Positions 16,961-25,333 of a stretch of DNA of 64,000 bases are shown in pieces. The DNA lies in NCBI RefSeq assembly GCF_037055355.1, contig NZ_CP146350.1, positions 5,355,001 to 5,419,000 of the forward strand, read 5' to 3'. Within the stretch, counting starts at the first letter, position 1. Each line of letters starts with the position of its first letter. The DNA comes from Streptomyces sp. DG1A-41. GTDB taxonomy: Bacteria; Actinomycetota; Actinomycetes; Streptomycetales; Streptomycetaceae. The position numbers and the translations under genes are program-made. The notes beneath the pieces are model-generated. The model was not told the origin of the DNA and searched no databases. It saw nothing but the letters and a program-made list of their open reading frames with translations.

Positions 16961-17260
16961 TCAGGGCTCGTCCCGCTTGGGATCTTCGTCCCGCTTCTCC
17001 TCGTCGAGGGACTTCAGGAAGTCGGGGTTGTCGTCGGGCGCCACCCACTGTCGGGGACGGGAACCACCCCCAGTCGCAGGCGTCCGCTTCTTGCCGGCGA
17101 TGAGCCAGGAGATCGACCCGACGAGCGGGAACAGCAGCACGAGGATCGCCCACAGCGGCTTGGGCATATGACGGATGTCGTCGTCCTTCGTGCTGATGCA
17201 GTCGATGAACGCGTACACGCTCAGCGCCAGCGGCACGAGGAACATCAGTACCCGGAGCAT
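16961..17260 (-). CDS. small membrane protein, phospholipase D-nuclease N-terminal (PLDc_N) type
   Basis: 99 aa. It has two helices ([20 protein letters not shown] and [20 protein letters not shown]) with the W-(x)[11 protein letters not shown] pattern of PLDc_N proteins, then a charged tail ([20 protein letters not shown]). It is divergent from mqnL, 69 bases away. Members of this family are common in Streptomyces; no catalytic domain is attached. Function unknown. Confidence 0.85.
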   Translation of the reverse strand: MLRVLMFLVPLALSVYAFIDCISTKDDDIRHMPKPLWAILVLLFPLVGSISWLIAGKKRTPATGGGSRPRQWVAPDDNPDFLKSLDEEKRDEDPKRDEP

Positions 17261-17329
17261 GCGCGGCCTCTCAGCGAAAGCGGGTGGGCGGTTCAGGGCC
17301 AGGGTAGCCGCTCGGGGATACTGGGCCCC

Positions 17330-18781
17330 ATGGCTTACGACGATCTTCGCTCCCTGCTCAGGGCTCTGGAGCGCGAGGGCGACCTCAAGCGCATCAAGGC
17401 CGAGGTCGACCCGTATCTGGAGGTCGGGGAGATCGTCGACCGGGTGCAGAAGGCCGGCGGCCCCGCGCTGCTCTTCGAGAACGTACGCGGGTCGAGCATG
17501 CCGCTCGCGATGAACGTGTACGGCACGGACCGGCGCCTGTTGAAGGCGCTGGGGCTGAAGTCGTACGCCGAGATCTCGGAGCGGATCGGCGGGCTGCTGA
17601 AGCCCGAGCTGCCGCACGGGTTCGTCGGCGTGCGCGAGGCCTTCGGGAAGCTCGGCGCGATGACGCACGTACCGCCGAAGAAGGTGAAGGACGGCCCGGT
17701 GCAGGAGGTCGTTCTGACCGGGGACGACGTCGACCTGGACCAGCTCCCGGCCCTGTTCACCTGGCCGAAGGACGGCGGCTCGTTCTTCAACCTGGGCCTC
17801 ACGCACACCAAGGACCCGGAGTCGGGCATCCGCAACCTCGGGCTGTACCGCCTCCAGCGCCACGACAAGCGCACGATCGGCATGCACTGGCAGATCCACA
17901 AGGACAGTCGGAACCACTACCAGGTCGCGGCCCGGCGCGGGGAGCGGCTGCCGGTCGCGATCGCTTTCGGGTGTCCGCCCGCCGTGACGTACGCCTCCAC
18001 GGCCCCGCTGCCCGGAGACATCGACGAGTACCTGTTCGCCGGGTTCCTCGCGGGCAAGCGGATCGAGATGGTCGACTGCAAGACCGTGCCGCTCCAGGTG
18101 CCGGCGCAGGCGGAGGTCGTGATCGAGGGCTGGCTGGAGCCGGGCGAGATGCTGCCCGAGGGGCCGTTCGGCGACCACACCGGCTTCTACACGCCGCAGG
18201 AACCCTTCCCCGCCCTGAAGATCGACTGCGTGACGATGCGGAAGCGGCCGCTGCTCCAGTCGATCGTCGTGGGCAGGCCCCCTACGGAGGACGGGCCCCT
18301 CGGTCGTGCGACGGAACGCTTCTTCCTGCCGCTGCTGAAGATCATCGTGCCGGACATCGTGGACTACCACCTGCCGGAGGCGGGCGGTTTCCACAACTGC
18401 GCGATCGTCTCGATCGACAAGAAGTACCCGAAGCACGCGCAGAAGGTCATGCACGCCATCTGGGGCGCGCACATGATGTCGCTGACCAAGCTGATCGTGG
18501 TCGTCGACTCCGACTGCGATGTGCATGACCTGCACGAGGTCGCCTGGCGGGCGCTCGGCAACACCGACTACGCGCGCGACCTCAGCGTCGTCGAGGGTCC
18601 CGTCGACCACCTCGACCACGCCTCCTACCAGCAGTTCTGGGGCGGCAAGGCCGGTATCGACGCGACGAAGAAGTGGCCCGAGGAGGGCTACACGCGTGAC
18701 GGCGGCTGGCCCGACATGGTGGAGTCCGATCCGGAGACGGCGGCGAAGGTGGACCGCCGCTGGAAGGAGTACGGCCTGTGA
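17330..18781 (+). CDS. mqnL: menaquinone biosynthesis decarboxylase, UbiD family (MqnL)
   Basis: 483 aa. UbiD-family features are [12 protein letters not shown], the [20 protein letters not shown] core, [15 protein letters not shown] with its Glu/His cluster, and [19 protein letters not shown]. Next to a UbiA-type prenyltransferase and near a UbiX homologue and mqnE, it should be the prenylated-FMN-dependent decarboxylase of the futalosine menaquinone route, acting on prenylated 1,4-dihydroxy-6-naphthoate. ATG 17330 follows a GATACT box closely, so a nearly leaderless transcript is possible. It overlaps mqnP (GTGA). Confidence 0.92.
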   Translation: MAYDDLRSLLRALEREGDLKRIKAEVDPYLEVGEIVDRVQKAGGPALLFENVRGSSMPLAMNVYGTDRRLLKALGLKSYAEISERIGGLLKPELPHGFVGVREAFGKLGAMTHVPPKKVKDGPVQEVVLTGDDVDLDQLPALFTWPKDGGSFFNLGLTHTKDPESGIRNLGLYRLQRHDKRTIGMHWQIHKDSRNHYQVAARRGERLPVAIAFGCPPAVTYASTAPLPGDIDEYLFAGFLAGKRIEMVDCKTVPLQVPAQAEVVIEGWLEPGEMLPEGPFGDHTGFYTPQEPFPALKIDCVTMRKRPLLQSIVVGRPPTEDGPLGRATERFFLPLLKIIVPDIVDYHLPEAGGFHNCAIVSIDKKYPKHAQKVMHAIWGAHMMSLTKLIVVVDSDCDVHDLHEVAWRALGNTDYARDLSVVEGPVDHLDHASYQQFWGGKAGIDATKKWPEEGYTRDGGWPDMVESDPETAAKVDRRWKEYGL

Positions 18782-19680
18782 CCTCCGCATCCGCCGCGAT
18801 CCCGCAGCCGGGACGCACGAAGGCCTTCCTCCGGCTGGTGATGATCGAGCACTCGGTCTTCGCGCTGCCCTTCGCCTACATCGCCGCCCTGACGGCGATG
18901 TACCAGTGGGACAAGAACGTCCACTGGGGCCGGCTGCTGCTGGTCACCATCTGCATGGTCGGTCTGCGCACCTTCGCGATGGCGGTCAACCGGATCATCG
19001 ACCGGGAGATCGACGCCCGTAACCCGCGCACCGCGCACCGCGAACTGGTGACCGGCGCGATGTCGGTTCGTCACGCGTGGACGGGGGCCCTGATCGCCCT
19101 CGTCGTCTTCCTCGGCGCGGCTGCCCTGCTCAATCCGCTGTGTCTGGCGCTGGCCCCCATAGCGGTGATCCCGATGGTGGTCTACCCGTACGGCAAGCGG
19201 TTCACGAACTTCCCGCAGGCCATCCTGGGCCTCGCGCAGGCGATGGGCCCGGTCGGCGGCTGGCTGGCGGTCACGGGTTCCTGGTCCTGGGACGCGGTGA
19301 TCCTCGGTCTCGCCGTCGGCATCTGGATCGGCGGCTTCGACCTGATCTACGCCTGCCAGGACGTCGAGACGGACCGCGAGATCGGCGTCATGTCCGTCCC
19401 GGCCCGCTTCGGCATCCCGGCGGCCATCTGGGGCGCGCGGGTCTGCCACACCCTCACGACGGCCCTGTTCGTCTGGTACGCCCTGGCCACCGACGCCGGC
19501 GCCTTCTTCTGGCTGGGCCTCCTGATCGTCGCCGCCGCGTTCCTCTACGAGCACACCATCGTCCGCCCCCACGACCTCTCCCGAGTGAACCGCGCCTTCT
19601 TCAGCGTCAACGGCTTCATCGGCATTGCCCTGTTCGTGTGCGCGCTGATCGATCTCTTGGTTCGTGGCCTGACCGTGTAG
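18778..19680 (+). CDS. mqnP: UbiA-family prenyltransferase for menaquinone (MqnP)
   Basis: 300 aa polytopic membrane protein. The first Asp-rich motif is in [20 protein letters not shown] and the second in [20 protein letters not shown]; these bind the Mg-diphosphate of the polyprenyl donor. Context beside mqnL points to prenylation of 1,4-dihydroxy-6-naphthoate in the futalosine pathway. GTG start overlaps the mqnL stop, so the two are co-translated. Confidence 0.93.
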   Translation: MTSASAAIPQPGRTKAFLRLVMIEHSVFALPFAYIAALTAMYQWDKNVHWGRLLLVTICMVGLRTFAMAVNRIIDREIDARNPRTAHRELVTGAMSVRHAWTGALIALVVFLGAAALLNPLCLALAPIAVIPMVVYPYGKRFTNFPQAILGLAQAMGPVGGWLAVTGSWSWDAVILGLAVGIWIGGFDLIYACQDVETDREIGVMSVPARFGIPAAIWGARVCHTLTTALFVWYALATDAGAFFWLGLLIVAAAFLYEHTIVRPHDLSRVNRAFFSVNGFIGIALFVCALIDLLVRGLTV

Positions 19681-19726
19681 CTACGGTGCGGCCTACCATC
19701 GAGGGCAGGACCCCAGGGAGGCCACC

Positions 19727-20293
19727 GTGACCGTCTCGGGCATCGACCGCCTGCACTCGCAGCTCAGCAAGCTGGAGGACATGTTCCCCGGCTTCCTGAC
19801 GGAGATTGTCGAGGGCAGCATCGTGATGAACCCGGTCAGGCCGTTCCACGGGAAGACCATCCAACGGCTGTGGTCCATCGTCGAAGGCCAGTTGCCGGAG
19901 GGATGGGCCCTCGTGAGCGATGTCGCGTTCCCCTTCGACGATGCCAACGAATTCTGCCCCGACCTCGCCGTCATTCCGGCCGAGGCCGAGGCCGAGAACC
20001 TCAGCGCGTACCCCGCCGACCTGATCGAGCTCGTCGCCGAGGTGGTTTCCCCGGAAAGTGTCCGCCGTGACTACGAGATGAAGCCCCGGTGGTACGCCTC
20101 GCGAGGCATCGCCAACTACCTCGTGCTGGATCCGCTCAAGGGGCACGTCGTGACCATGTGGAACCCCGGCCCCGACGGCTACCGAGGCCGCGACACCATC
20201 TCGTACGGCCCCGAACTGGCCATCGACTCCCCGCTCGGCAGGCTGACGATCCCCACCGCCCGGCTCCCGGTGGACCCGAAGGCGCGTTCCTAG
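19727..20293 (+). CDS. Uma2-family (DUF820) restriction-endonuclease-like protein
   Basis: 188 aa from GTG 19727. The fold is shown by EIVEGSIVMNPVRPFHGKTI, the catalytic-type FCPDLAVIPAE, LIELVAEVVSPESVRRDYEM and KPRWYASRGIANYLVLDP. These make up a PD-(D/E)XK-like core typical of Uma2 proteins, which are abundant and mostly uncharacterised in Streptomyces. The last four bases (CTAG) are shared with the stop of the convergent rhomboid gene. Confidence 0.88.
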   Translation: MTVSGIDRLHSQLSKLEDMFPGFLTEIVEGSIVMNPVRPFHGKTIQRLWSIVEGQLPEGWALVSDVAFPFDDANEFCPDLAVIPAEAEAENLSAYPADLIELVAEVVSPESVRRDYEMKPRWYASRGIANYLVLDPLKGHVVTMWNPGPDGYRGRDTISYGPELAIDSPLGRLTIPTARLPVDPKARS

Positions 20294-20892
20294 GACGCGA
20301 GCGCTCGGTTCGCTGCCGGGCGGCGGAACACGAACGCCGCCGCCACGCCTGCCAGCAGGCCCAGCAGGTGGCCCTGCCAGCTGACGCCCGTCTGGGTGGG
20401 GGCCAGGCCCGCCAGGATGGAGCCGCCCCAGACGGCGGCGATGAGGATGCCGACCAGGACTCCCCAGGGGCGGCGCTCGACGAAGCCGCTGACCAGGAGG
20501 AAGCCGAAGAGGCCGAAGATCAGGCCGGAGGCGCCCGCGGTGTTGGTGTGGGCCGGGGATATGAGCCATACGCCCAGGCCGTCGACGATCACGATCAGCG
20601 CGCAGACCAGCAGGAAGCGGCGCAGCCCCGAGAGCGCGGCGAGGAAGCCCAGGACCAGCAGCGGCACCGTGTTCGCGGCCAGATGGGCGAAGCCGAAGTG
20701 GATGAAGGCCGACGGGACGATGTCGACCAGCTCGGACGGGGCGCGCGGGGTGACGCCGAGGCCGTCCAGCTCGTGGCCGCTCAGTACGTCCACCACTTCC
20801 AGCAGCCACAGCAGCGCGATCCAGGCCAGCATCAGCTTGCCCGCGGCCAGCGCACGGCCGCCGCGTGACCACCCGGCTCCCACACCCGACAT
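20290..20892 (-). CDS. rhomboid-family intramembrane serine protease
   Basis: 200 aa with six helices. The catalytic Ser is in GASGLIFGLFGFLLVSGF and the His in WQGHLLGLLAGVAAAFVF; the HFGFAHLAANTVPLLVLG segment is the HxxxN-type helix 2. All key rhomboid residues are present, so it should be active. ATG at 20892 fits; 92 bases separate it from the divergent mqnM start. The substrate is unknown. Confidence 0.92.
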   Translation of the reverse strand: MSGVGAGWSRGGRALAAGKLMLAWIALLWLLEVVDVLSGHELDGLGVTPRAPSELVDIVPSAFIHFGFAHLAANTVPLLVLGFLAALSGLRRFLLVCALIVIVDGLGVWLISPAHTNTAGASGLIFGLFGFLLVSGFVERRPWGVLVGILIAAVWGGSILAGLAPTQTGVSWQGHLLGLLAGVAAAFVFRRPAANRALAS

Positions 20893-20983
20893 CGCGACCC
20901 CCAGCGTTCGCTCGTCCCCTCCGGGGAACGCCCGGCCCCCCTTGGCCGGTTCCCACCCTGCGACGCCGGATAGGCTCGGTCTT

Positions 20984-21670
20984 GTGAACCCAGTCAAGCC
21001 AGGCGAGACACCGCGTACGCCTTGGATCGTAGGGGTGTCCGGCGCCTCCGGCACCCCGTATGCCGCTGCCGTGCTGCGGGGCCTCCTCGCCGCCGGGGAG
21101 AGCGTGGACCTCGTGGTGTCCCGGGCCTCCCGCCTCACCCTGCTCGACGAGACCGGGATCTCCTTCCGGGACGCCCACTGGCAGGACGACCTGCGGGAAT
21201 GGCTGTCCCGGGGCGCCGACGGCAAGCCCGGCACGTTCTCCGTGGACATCGACGCCGTACGGCACTGGAGCGCCGGCGACCTGGCCGCCGGGCCCTCCTC
21301 GGGGTCGTACCCCACCAAGGGCATGCTGATCGTGCCCGCCTCGACCGCGAGCGTGGCCGGGGTCGCGCTCGGGCTGTCGAAGGACCTGTTGCAGCGGGCG
21401 GCGAGCGTGACCCTGAAGGAGAGCCGCCCGCTGGTCGTGGCCGTACGCGAGACCCCGCTGAACGGCCAGACCCTGCGGCACCTGGTCACCCTCGACGACG
21501 CGGGCGCGACCGTCGTACCCGCCTCACCAGCCTTCTACGCGGGGGCGACGCACATCCAGGACCTGGTGGACTTCGTCGCCGGACGCGTACTCGACGCGGC
21601 GGGCGTGCCACACCGGCTCTACCGCCGTTGGCAAGGTGAGCTCGGCGGCGGATCACACCGCGCCGGCTGA
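20984..21670 (+). CDS. mqnM: UbiX-family flavin prenyltransferase (MqnM)
   Basis: 228 aa. It has GVSGASGTPYAAAVLRGLLA (FMN-binding start), GPSSGSYPTKGMLIVPASTA and the ESRPLVVAVRETPLNGQTLR segment typical of UbiX/Pad1. It makes prenylated FMN, the cofactor of the UbiD-type MqnL. GTG 20984 directly follows a TAGGCT box, suggesting a leaderless or very short-leader transcript. The mqn genes here are split by the Uma2 and rhomboid genes. Confidence 0.93.
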   Translation: MNPVKPGETPRTPWIVGVSGASGTPYAAAVLRGLLAAGESVDLVVSRASRLTLLDETGISFRDAHWQDDLREWLSRGADGKPGTFSVDIDAVRHWSAGDLAAGPSSGSYPTKGMLIVPASTASVAGVALGLSKDLLQRAASVTLKESRPLVVAVRETPLNGQTLRHLVTLDDAGATVVPASPAFYAGATHIQDLVDFVAGRVLDAAGVPHRLYRRWQGELGGGSHRAG

Positions 21671-21751
21671 GCCACACCCCCTGTACGTCATCTGCACGTC
21701 ATCACAGACCACAGACTTTTCGGACAACTTCAGCGGAAGGCTTCGATCGCA

Positions 21752-22207
21752 ATGGACGCGGTGGACAGGCAGCTCATCCAGGCCCTGAGGGAGAACGGCC
21801 GGGCCTCCTACGCGGAGCTGGGACGCCTCGTCGGACTGTCGGGACCCAGCGTCACCGACCGCATCAACCGGCTGGAGGCGGCCGGTGTCATCACCGGCTA
21901 CCGGGCCACCGTCGACGCCGCCTCGCTCGGTCTCGGTGTCACCGCCCTGATCGGCATCTCGCTCTCCGACGCCACCGACCACGAGGACGTGGCGCAGCGG
22001 CTGAGGGACCTCTCGGAGGTCGAGGACTGCTGGTTCATCGCGGGCGACGACTCGTACATGCTCAAGGTGCGCGCGACGGACGTGGACGGCCTGGAGAAGA
22101 TCATCCGGCGGCTCAGCGGCACCAAGGGCGTCTCCCGGACGCGTACGACCATCGTGCTCTCCACGAAGTGGGAGAACCGGGTCGGGGAGCTGCCCGAAGA
22201 AGCGTAG
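21752..22207 (+). CDS. Lrp/AsnC-family transcriptional regulator
   Basis: 151 aa. N-terminal HTH (MDAVDRQLIQALRENGRASY, then LVGLSGPSVTDRINRLEAAG) and a C-terminal RAM/ligand domain (VEDCWFIAGDDSYMLKVRA). It sits between mqnM and mqnE in the same direction with a 37-base gap to mqnE, so it may sense a small molecule and tune menaquinone genes. That role is inferred from position only. Confidence 0.92.
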   Translation: MDAVDRQLIQALRENGRASYAELGRLVGLSGPSVTDRINRLEAAGVITGYRATVDAASLGLGVTALIGISLSDATDHEDVAQRLRDLSEVEDCWFIAGDDSYMLKVRATDVDGLEKIIRRLSGTKGVSRTRTTIVLSTKWENRVGELPEEA

Positions 22208-22244
22208 TCGTACGGTGGGGACGTCGTCGGAGAAAGGTGTGGGC

Positions 22245-23408
22245 ATGGATCTCGGGCTCAAGCGCGAGCTGGAGGAGAAGGTCAGGGCCGGTGAGCGGCT
22301 GACCCGTGAGGACGGCATCGCGCTGTACGAGTCGGACGACCTGGCCTGGCTCGGCGGTCTCGCACACGAGGTGCGCACGCGCAAGAACGGCGACGTCGTG
22401 CACTTCAACGTCAACCGTCACCTCAACATGACCAACGTGTGCACGGCCTCCTGCGCGTACTGTTCCTTCCAGCGCAAGCCGGGGGAGAAGGACGCGTACA
22501 CGATGCGCATCGAGGAGGCCGTCAAGCTCGCGAAGGCGATGGAGAGCGAGAACCTCACCGAGCTGCACATCGTCAACGGGCTGCACCCGAACCTGCCGTG
22601 GCGCTACTACCCGCGCTCGCTGCGGGAGTTGAAGGCCGCGCTGCCGCACGTCTCGCTGAAGGCCTTCACGGCGACCGAGATCCACCACTTCGAGACCATC
22701 TCCGGGATGAGCGCGTCCGAGATCCTGGACGAGCTGATCGACGCGGGGCTGGAGTCGCTGACCGGCGGTGGTGCGGAGATCTTCGACTGGGAGGTCCGGC
22801 AGCACATCGTGGACCACCGCACCCACTGGGAGGACTGGTCCCGCATCCACCGGCTCGCGCACGAGAAGGGTCTGAAGACCCCGTGCACGATGCTGTACGG
22901 CCACATCGAGGAGCCCCGGCACCGGGTGGACCATGTGCTGCGGCTGCGTGAGCTCCAGGACGAGACCGGCGGTTTCCAGGTCTTCATCCCGCTGCGTTAC
23001 CAGCACGACTTCGTCGACATGCAGGACGGCAAGGTGCGCAATCGCCTTCAGGCGCGGACGCAGATGGCGACGGGGGCGGAGGCGCTGAAGACCTTCGCGG
23101 TGTCGCGGCTGCTGTTCGACAACGTGCCGCATGTCAAGGTCTTCTGGGTCATGCACGGGGTGCAGACCGCGCAGCTGGCGCTTCAGCACGGTGCGGACGA
23201 CATGGACGGGTCTGTCGTCGAGTACAAGATCACGCATGATGCGGACGACTTCGGGACGCCGAACAAGTTGACCCGTGAGGATCTGCTGGATCTCATTCGC
23301 GATGCGGGGTTCCGGCCGGTGGAGCGGAATACGCGGTACGAGATCATTCGGGAGTATGACGGGCCCGACCCGGAGCGGCGCGAATCGCCGCAGCCGATGC
23401 GGGTGTGA
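22245..23408 (+). CDS. mqnE: aminofutalosine synthase (radical SAM)
   Basis: 387 aa. The radical SAM cluster motif is CTASCAYC in NMTNVCTASCAYCSFQRKPG, followed by LHIVNGLHPNLPWRYYPRSL and ESLTGGGAEIFDWEVRQHI, typical of the MqnE/MqnC family. MqnE joins SAM-derived adenosyl radical to the enolpyruvyl substrate made by MqnA to form aminofutalosine. ATG 22245 (MDLGLKRELEEK) has GAAAGGTG upstream. The mqnA gene is 14 kb away in the same window. Confidence 0.94.
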   Translation: MDLGLKRELEEKVRAGERLTREDGIALYESDDLAWLGGLAHEVRTRKNGDVVHFNVNRHLNMTNVCTASCAYCSFQRKPGEKDAYTMRIEEAVKLAKAMESENLTELHIVNGLHPNLPWRYYPRSLRELKAALPHVSLKAFTATEIHHFETISGMSASEILDELIDAGLESLTGGGAEIFDWEVRQHIVDHRTHWEDWSRIHRLAHEKGLKTPCTMLYGHIEEPRHRVDHVLRLRELQDETGGFQVFIPLRYQHDFVDMQDGKVRNRLQARTQMATGAEALKTFAVSRLLFDNVPHVKVFWVMHGVQTAQLALQHGADDMDGSVVEYKITHDADDFGTPNKLTREDLLDLIRDAGFRPVERNTRYEIIREYDGPDPERRESPQPMRV

Positions 23409-23432
23409 CGCTGAGCTGGGTACCCGGCCCGC

Positions 23433-24083
23433 ATGGTTGCCATCAAGGCGCCTGAGGACGCCTACACCGCTGAACCCTTCCTTCCTGAGCGCGGTGGGTT
23501 GCCCGCTCTGCGGCGGGCCGCTGCCGAGTGCCGGGGGTGTCCCTTGCACCGGGACGCCACTCAGACCGTGTTCGGGGCCGGGAGCCAGGACGCTCGCGTC
23601 ATGCTCGTCGGGGAGCAGCCCGGCGATCAGGAGGACCGGCAGGGGAAGCCGTTCGTCGGGCCCGCCGGGCGGCTCCTGGACCGTGCGCTGGAGGAGGCGG
23701 GCATCGATCCCTCCGAGGCCTACGTCACCAACGCGGTCAAGCACTTCAAGTTCACCCAGGCCGAGCCGCGCAAGCGCCGGATCCACAAGGCGCCCACCCT
23801 GCGGGAGATGACCGCGTGCGGGCCCTGGCTGGCCGCGGAGCTCGCGGCCGTGGAGCCGGAGCTGATCGTCGTCCTGGGGGCCACCGCCGGGAAGGCGCTG
23901 CTCGGGTCTTCGTTCCGGGTCTCGCAGGTGCGGGGCACGGTGCTGGAGGAGAAGATCCACGGCCGGCCGGAGCGGCTGGTGCCGACGGTGCACCCGTCGT
24001 CGGTGCTGCGGGCGGACGACCGGGAGGCGGCGTACCGGGGGCTGCTGTCGGACCTGAAAGTGGCGGCGCAGGCACTGGGGTAA
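23433..24083 (+). CDS. UdgX-type uracil-DNA glycosylase
   Basis: 216 aa. Family 4-like cysteines are present (CRGCPLHRDATQTVFGAG; ACGPWL), motif A is VGEQPGDQEDRQGKPFVGPA and motif B is VPTVHPSSVLRADD. The insertion KHFKFTQAEPRKRRIHKAP contains KRRIH, the loop that defines UdgX. Its His forms an unusual covalent link with the abasic site after uracil removal in the mycobacterial enzyme. The motif makes the UdgX assignment strong. It is likely a repair or uracil-DNA capture protein. Confidence 0.93.
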   Translation: MVAIKAPEDAYTAEPFLPERGGLPALRRAAAECRGCPLHRDATQTVFGAGSQDARVMLVGEQPGDQEDRQGKPFVGPAGRLLDRALEEAGIDPSEAYVTNAVKHFKFTQAEPRKRRIHKAPTLREMTACGPWLAAELAAVEPELIVVLGATAGKALLGSSFRVSQVRGTVLEEKIHGRPERLVPTVHPSSVLRADDREAAYRGLLSDLKVAAQALG

Positions 24084-24099
24084 TAGCTACAATCGCCCC

Positions 24100-24624
24100 A
24101 TGCCCCTTACCTTCACCTTCGATCCTGCCGTCACGCCCGAGCTGCGCGACGGCATCCTCGACCTGTGGGCCGACGTCTCCAACGCCGGCGGGGCCGTCGG
24201 CTTCGTGCCGCCGGTGACGCGGGAGGACATCCGTCCCTGGCTGGTGCAGCACCTCGCGTCGATGGCGGAGGGGCGGGTCAGGCTGCTCGTCGGACACGAC
24301 GAGGAGGGGCGCGTCGCGGCGACCGCGTTCCTCACCCTCAACACGCACCACCTGATGACGCACTGGCTGTGGCTCTACACGGTGATGGTGCACCCGCGTC
24401 ATCAGGGCAAGGGCTACGGGCGCGATCTGCTGGCCGCCGCCGCGGACGCGGCCCGGGGGCTCGACGGCATCGAGGCGATCCGCCTCACCTGCCGCGGGGG
24501 TCTCGGCCTGGAGCACTTCTACGAGTCCTGCGGCTACAAGGAGGTCGGCCGCATCCCCGGCGCGATCCGGGTGGCGCCCGGCGACGACCGGGACGACGTC
24601 ATCATGCTGCTGCCGCTCGCCTGA
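24100..24624 (+). CDS. GNAT-family N-acetyltransferase
   Basis: 174 aa. The acetyl-CoA loop is VHPRHQGKGYGRDLLAAAAD (Q/RxxGxG/A type), preceded by LWLYTVMV and followed by GGLGLEHFYESCGYKEVGR, the usual C-terminal half. It starts 17 bases after udgX, so it may be co-transcribed. Substrate unknown. Confidence 0.92.
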   Translation: MPLTFTFDPAVTPELRDGILDLWADVSNAGGAVGFVPPVTREDIRPWLVQHLASMAEGRVRLLVGHDEEGRVAATAFLTLNTHHLMTHWLWLYTVMVHPRHQGKGYGRDLLAAAADAARGLDGIEAIRLTCRGGLGLEHFYESCGYKEVGRIPGAIRVAPGDDRDDVIMLLPLA

Positions 24625-24728
24625 GTCCGGCCTCGTACCCCCCTGCAAGATCGGCCGTCCGGCGTGCTTCACTGGACGGTGCCCGTTTGGGTGCGTTCTG
24701 GCCGTTCCAACCGGAAGAGTGGATTGAG

Positions 24729-25028
24729 ATGCTCCGCTACACGCTGATGCGCCTCGGAATCTTCGTGGGCTGCCTCGTGGTCGTCTGGGGCCTCGTCTAC
24801 TCCGGCCTCGCCCCGCGCGGCCTCGGTGCCAGCAACGGCCTGTGGATCGTCATGCTCGCCCTGCTGCTCTCCGCGCCGATCAGCTTCGTCGTGCTGCGCA
24901 AGGAGCGGGACCGGGCGTCCGAGCAGATCGTGCAGCGGGTGGACCGGATGAAGGCCAACCTGGAGGCCAACCGCAGCCAGGAGGACGTCGCCGACGACGC
25001 GTCCCGGGCGCAGGGGCAGGCCTCGTAA
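24729..25028 (+). CDS. DUF4229 membrane protein
   Basis: 99 aa with two helices (LMRLGIFVGCLVVVWGLVYS and LWIVMLALLLSAPISFVVLR) and a charged coiled tail (ERDRASEQIVQRVDRMKANL), the DUF4229 layout. ATG 24729 is preceded by a GGAAGAG. A strong terminator follows. Function unknown. Confidence 0.88.
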   Translation: MLRYTLMRLGIFVGCLVVVWGLVYSGLAPRGLGASNGLWIVMLALLLSAPISFVVLRKERDRASEQIVQRVDRMKANLEANRSQEDVADDASRAQGQAS

Positions 25029-25051
25029 GGTCCCCGCACAGGCATACAGCG

Positions 25052-25081
25052 CCCCGTTTCCGTACTTGCTCGGAAACGGGG
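25052..25081 (+). terminator. factor-independent-type hairpin after DUF4229 gene
   Basis: CCCCGTTTCCG pairs perfectly with CGGAAACGGGG over an 8-base loop (11 bp stem), followed by TGCTTTGCCTT. It isolates the DUF4229 operon from the leader-peptide unit downstream. Confidence 0.8.
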
Positions 25082-25130
25082 TGCTTTGCCTTGTGTGGGT
25101 GGTATCACATTTCGGCCTGTCAAAGCCAGG

Positions 25131-25147
25131 CTTTGAGGTCCTCAAAG
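25131..25147. promoter_or_regulatory. 17-base palindrome upstream of leader peptide
   Basis: CTTTGAG-GTC-CTCAAAG is a perfect dyad 22 bases before the leader ATG, in the likely promoter or early leader of the symporter unit. It is a candidate operator, for example for a sulfur-responsive regulator; the identity is inference. Confidence 0.45.
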
Positions 25148-25169
25148 TTCAGGTGTTAAGGTCGATGTC

Positions 25170-25271
25170 ATGAAGTCAGCAGTCGCGCCCTCTATGCCCC
25201 TGAGCGTTCCGCTCGTGGCGCGCCTGCACGTGGATCTCTGTCGGTGCGCGTCCGCTACCTGTCGTCCCTGA
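25170..25271 (+). CDS. Cys-rich putative leader peptide (cysteine attenuator type)
   Basis: 33 aa, MKSAVAPSMPLSVPLVA then RLHVDLCRCASATCRP. The RxHVDLCRxxSAxCRP end, with three cysteines just before the stop, is the signature of actinobacterial leader peptides found upstream of sulfur and cysteine genes, where ribosome stalling at Cys codons senses cysteine supply. A gap of 62 bases separates it from the symporter GTG. It implies that the downstream gene responds to cysteine status. Too short for most gene finders. Confidence 0.85.
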   Translation: MKSAVAPSMPLSVPLVARLHVDLCRCASATCRP

Positions 25272-25333
25272 CGTAACGCAACCCCCGTCGTCTCCCACGT
25301 CAGTCCCTTCGCGTCCCCCAACGGAGCCAGTCC

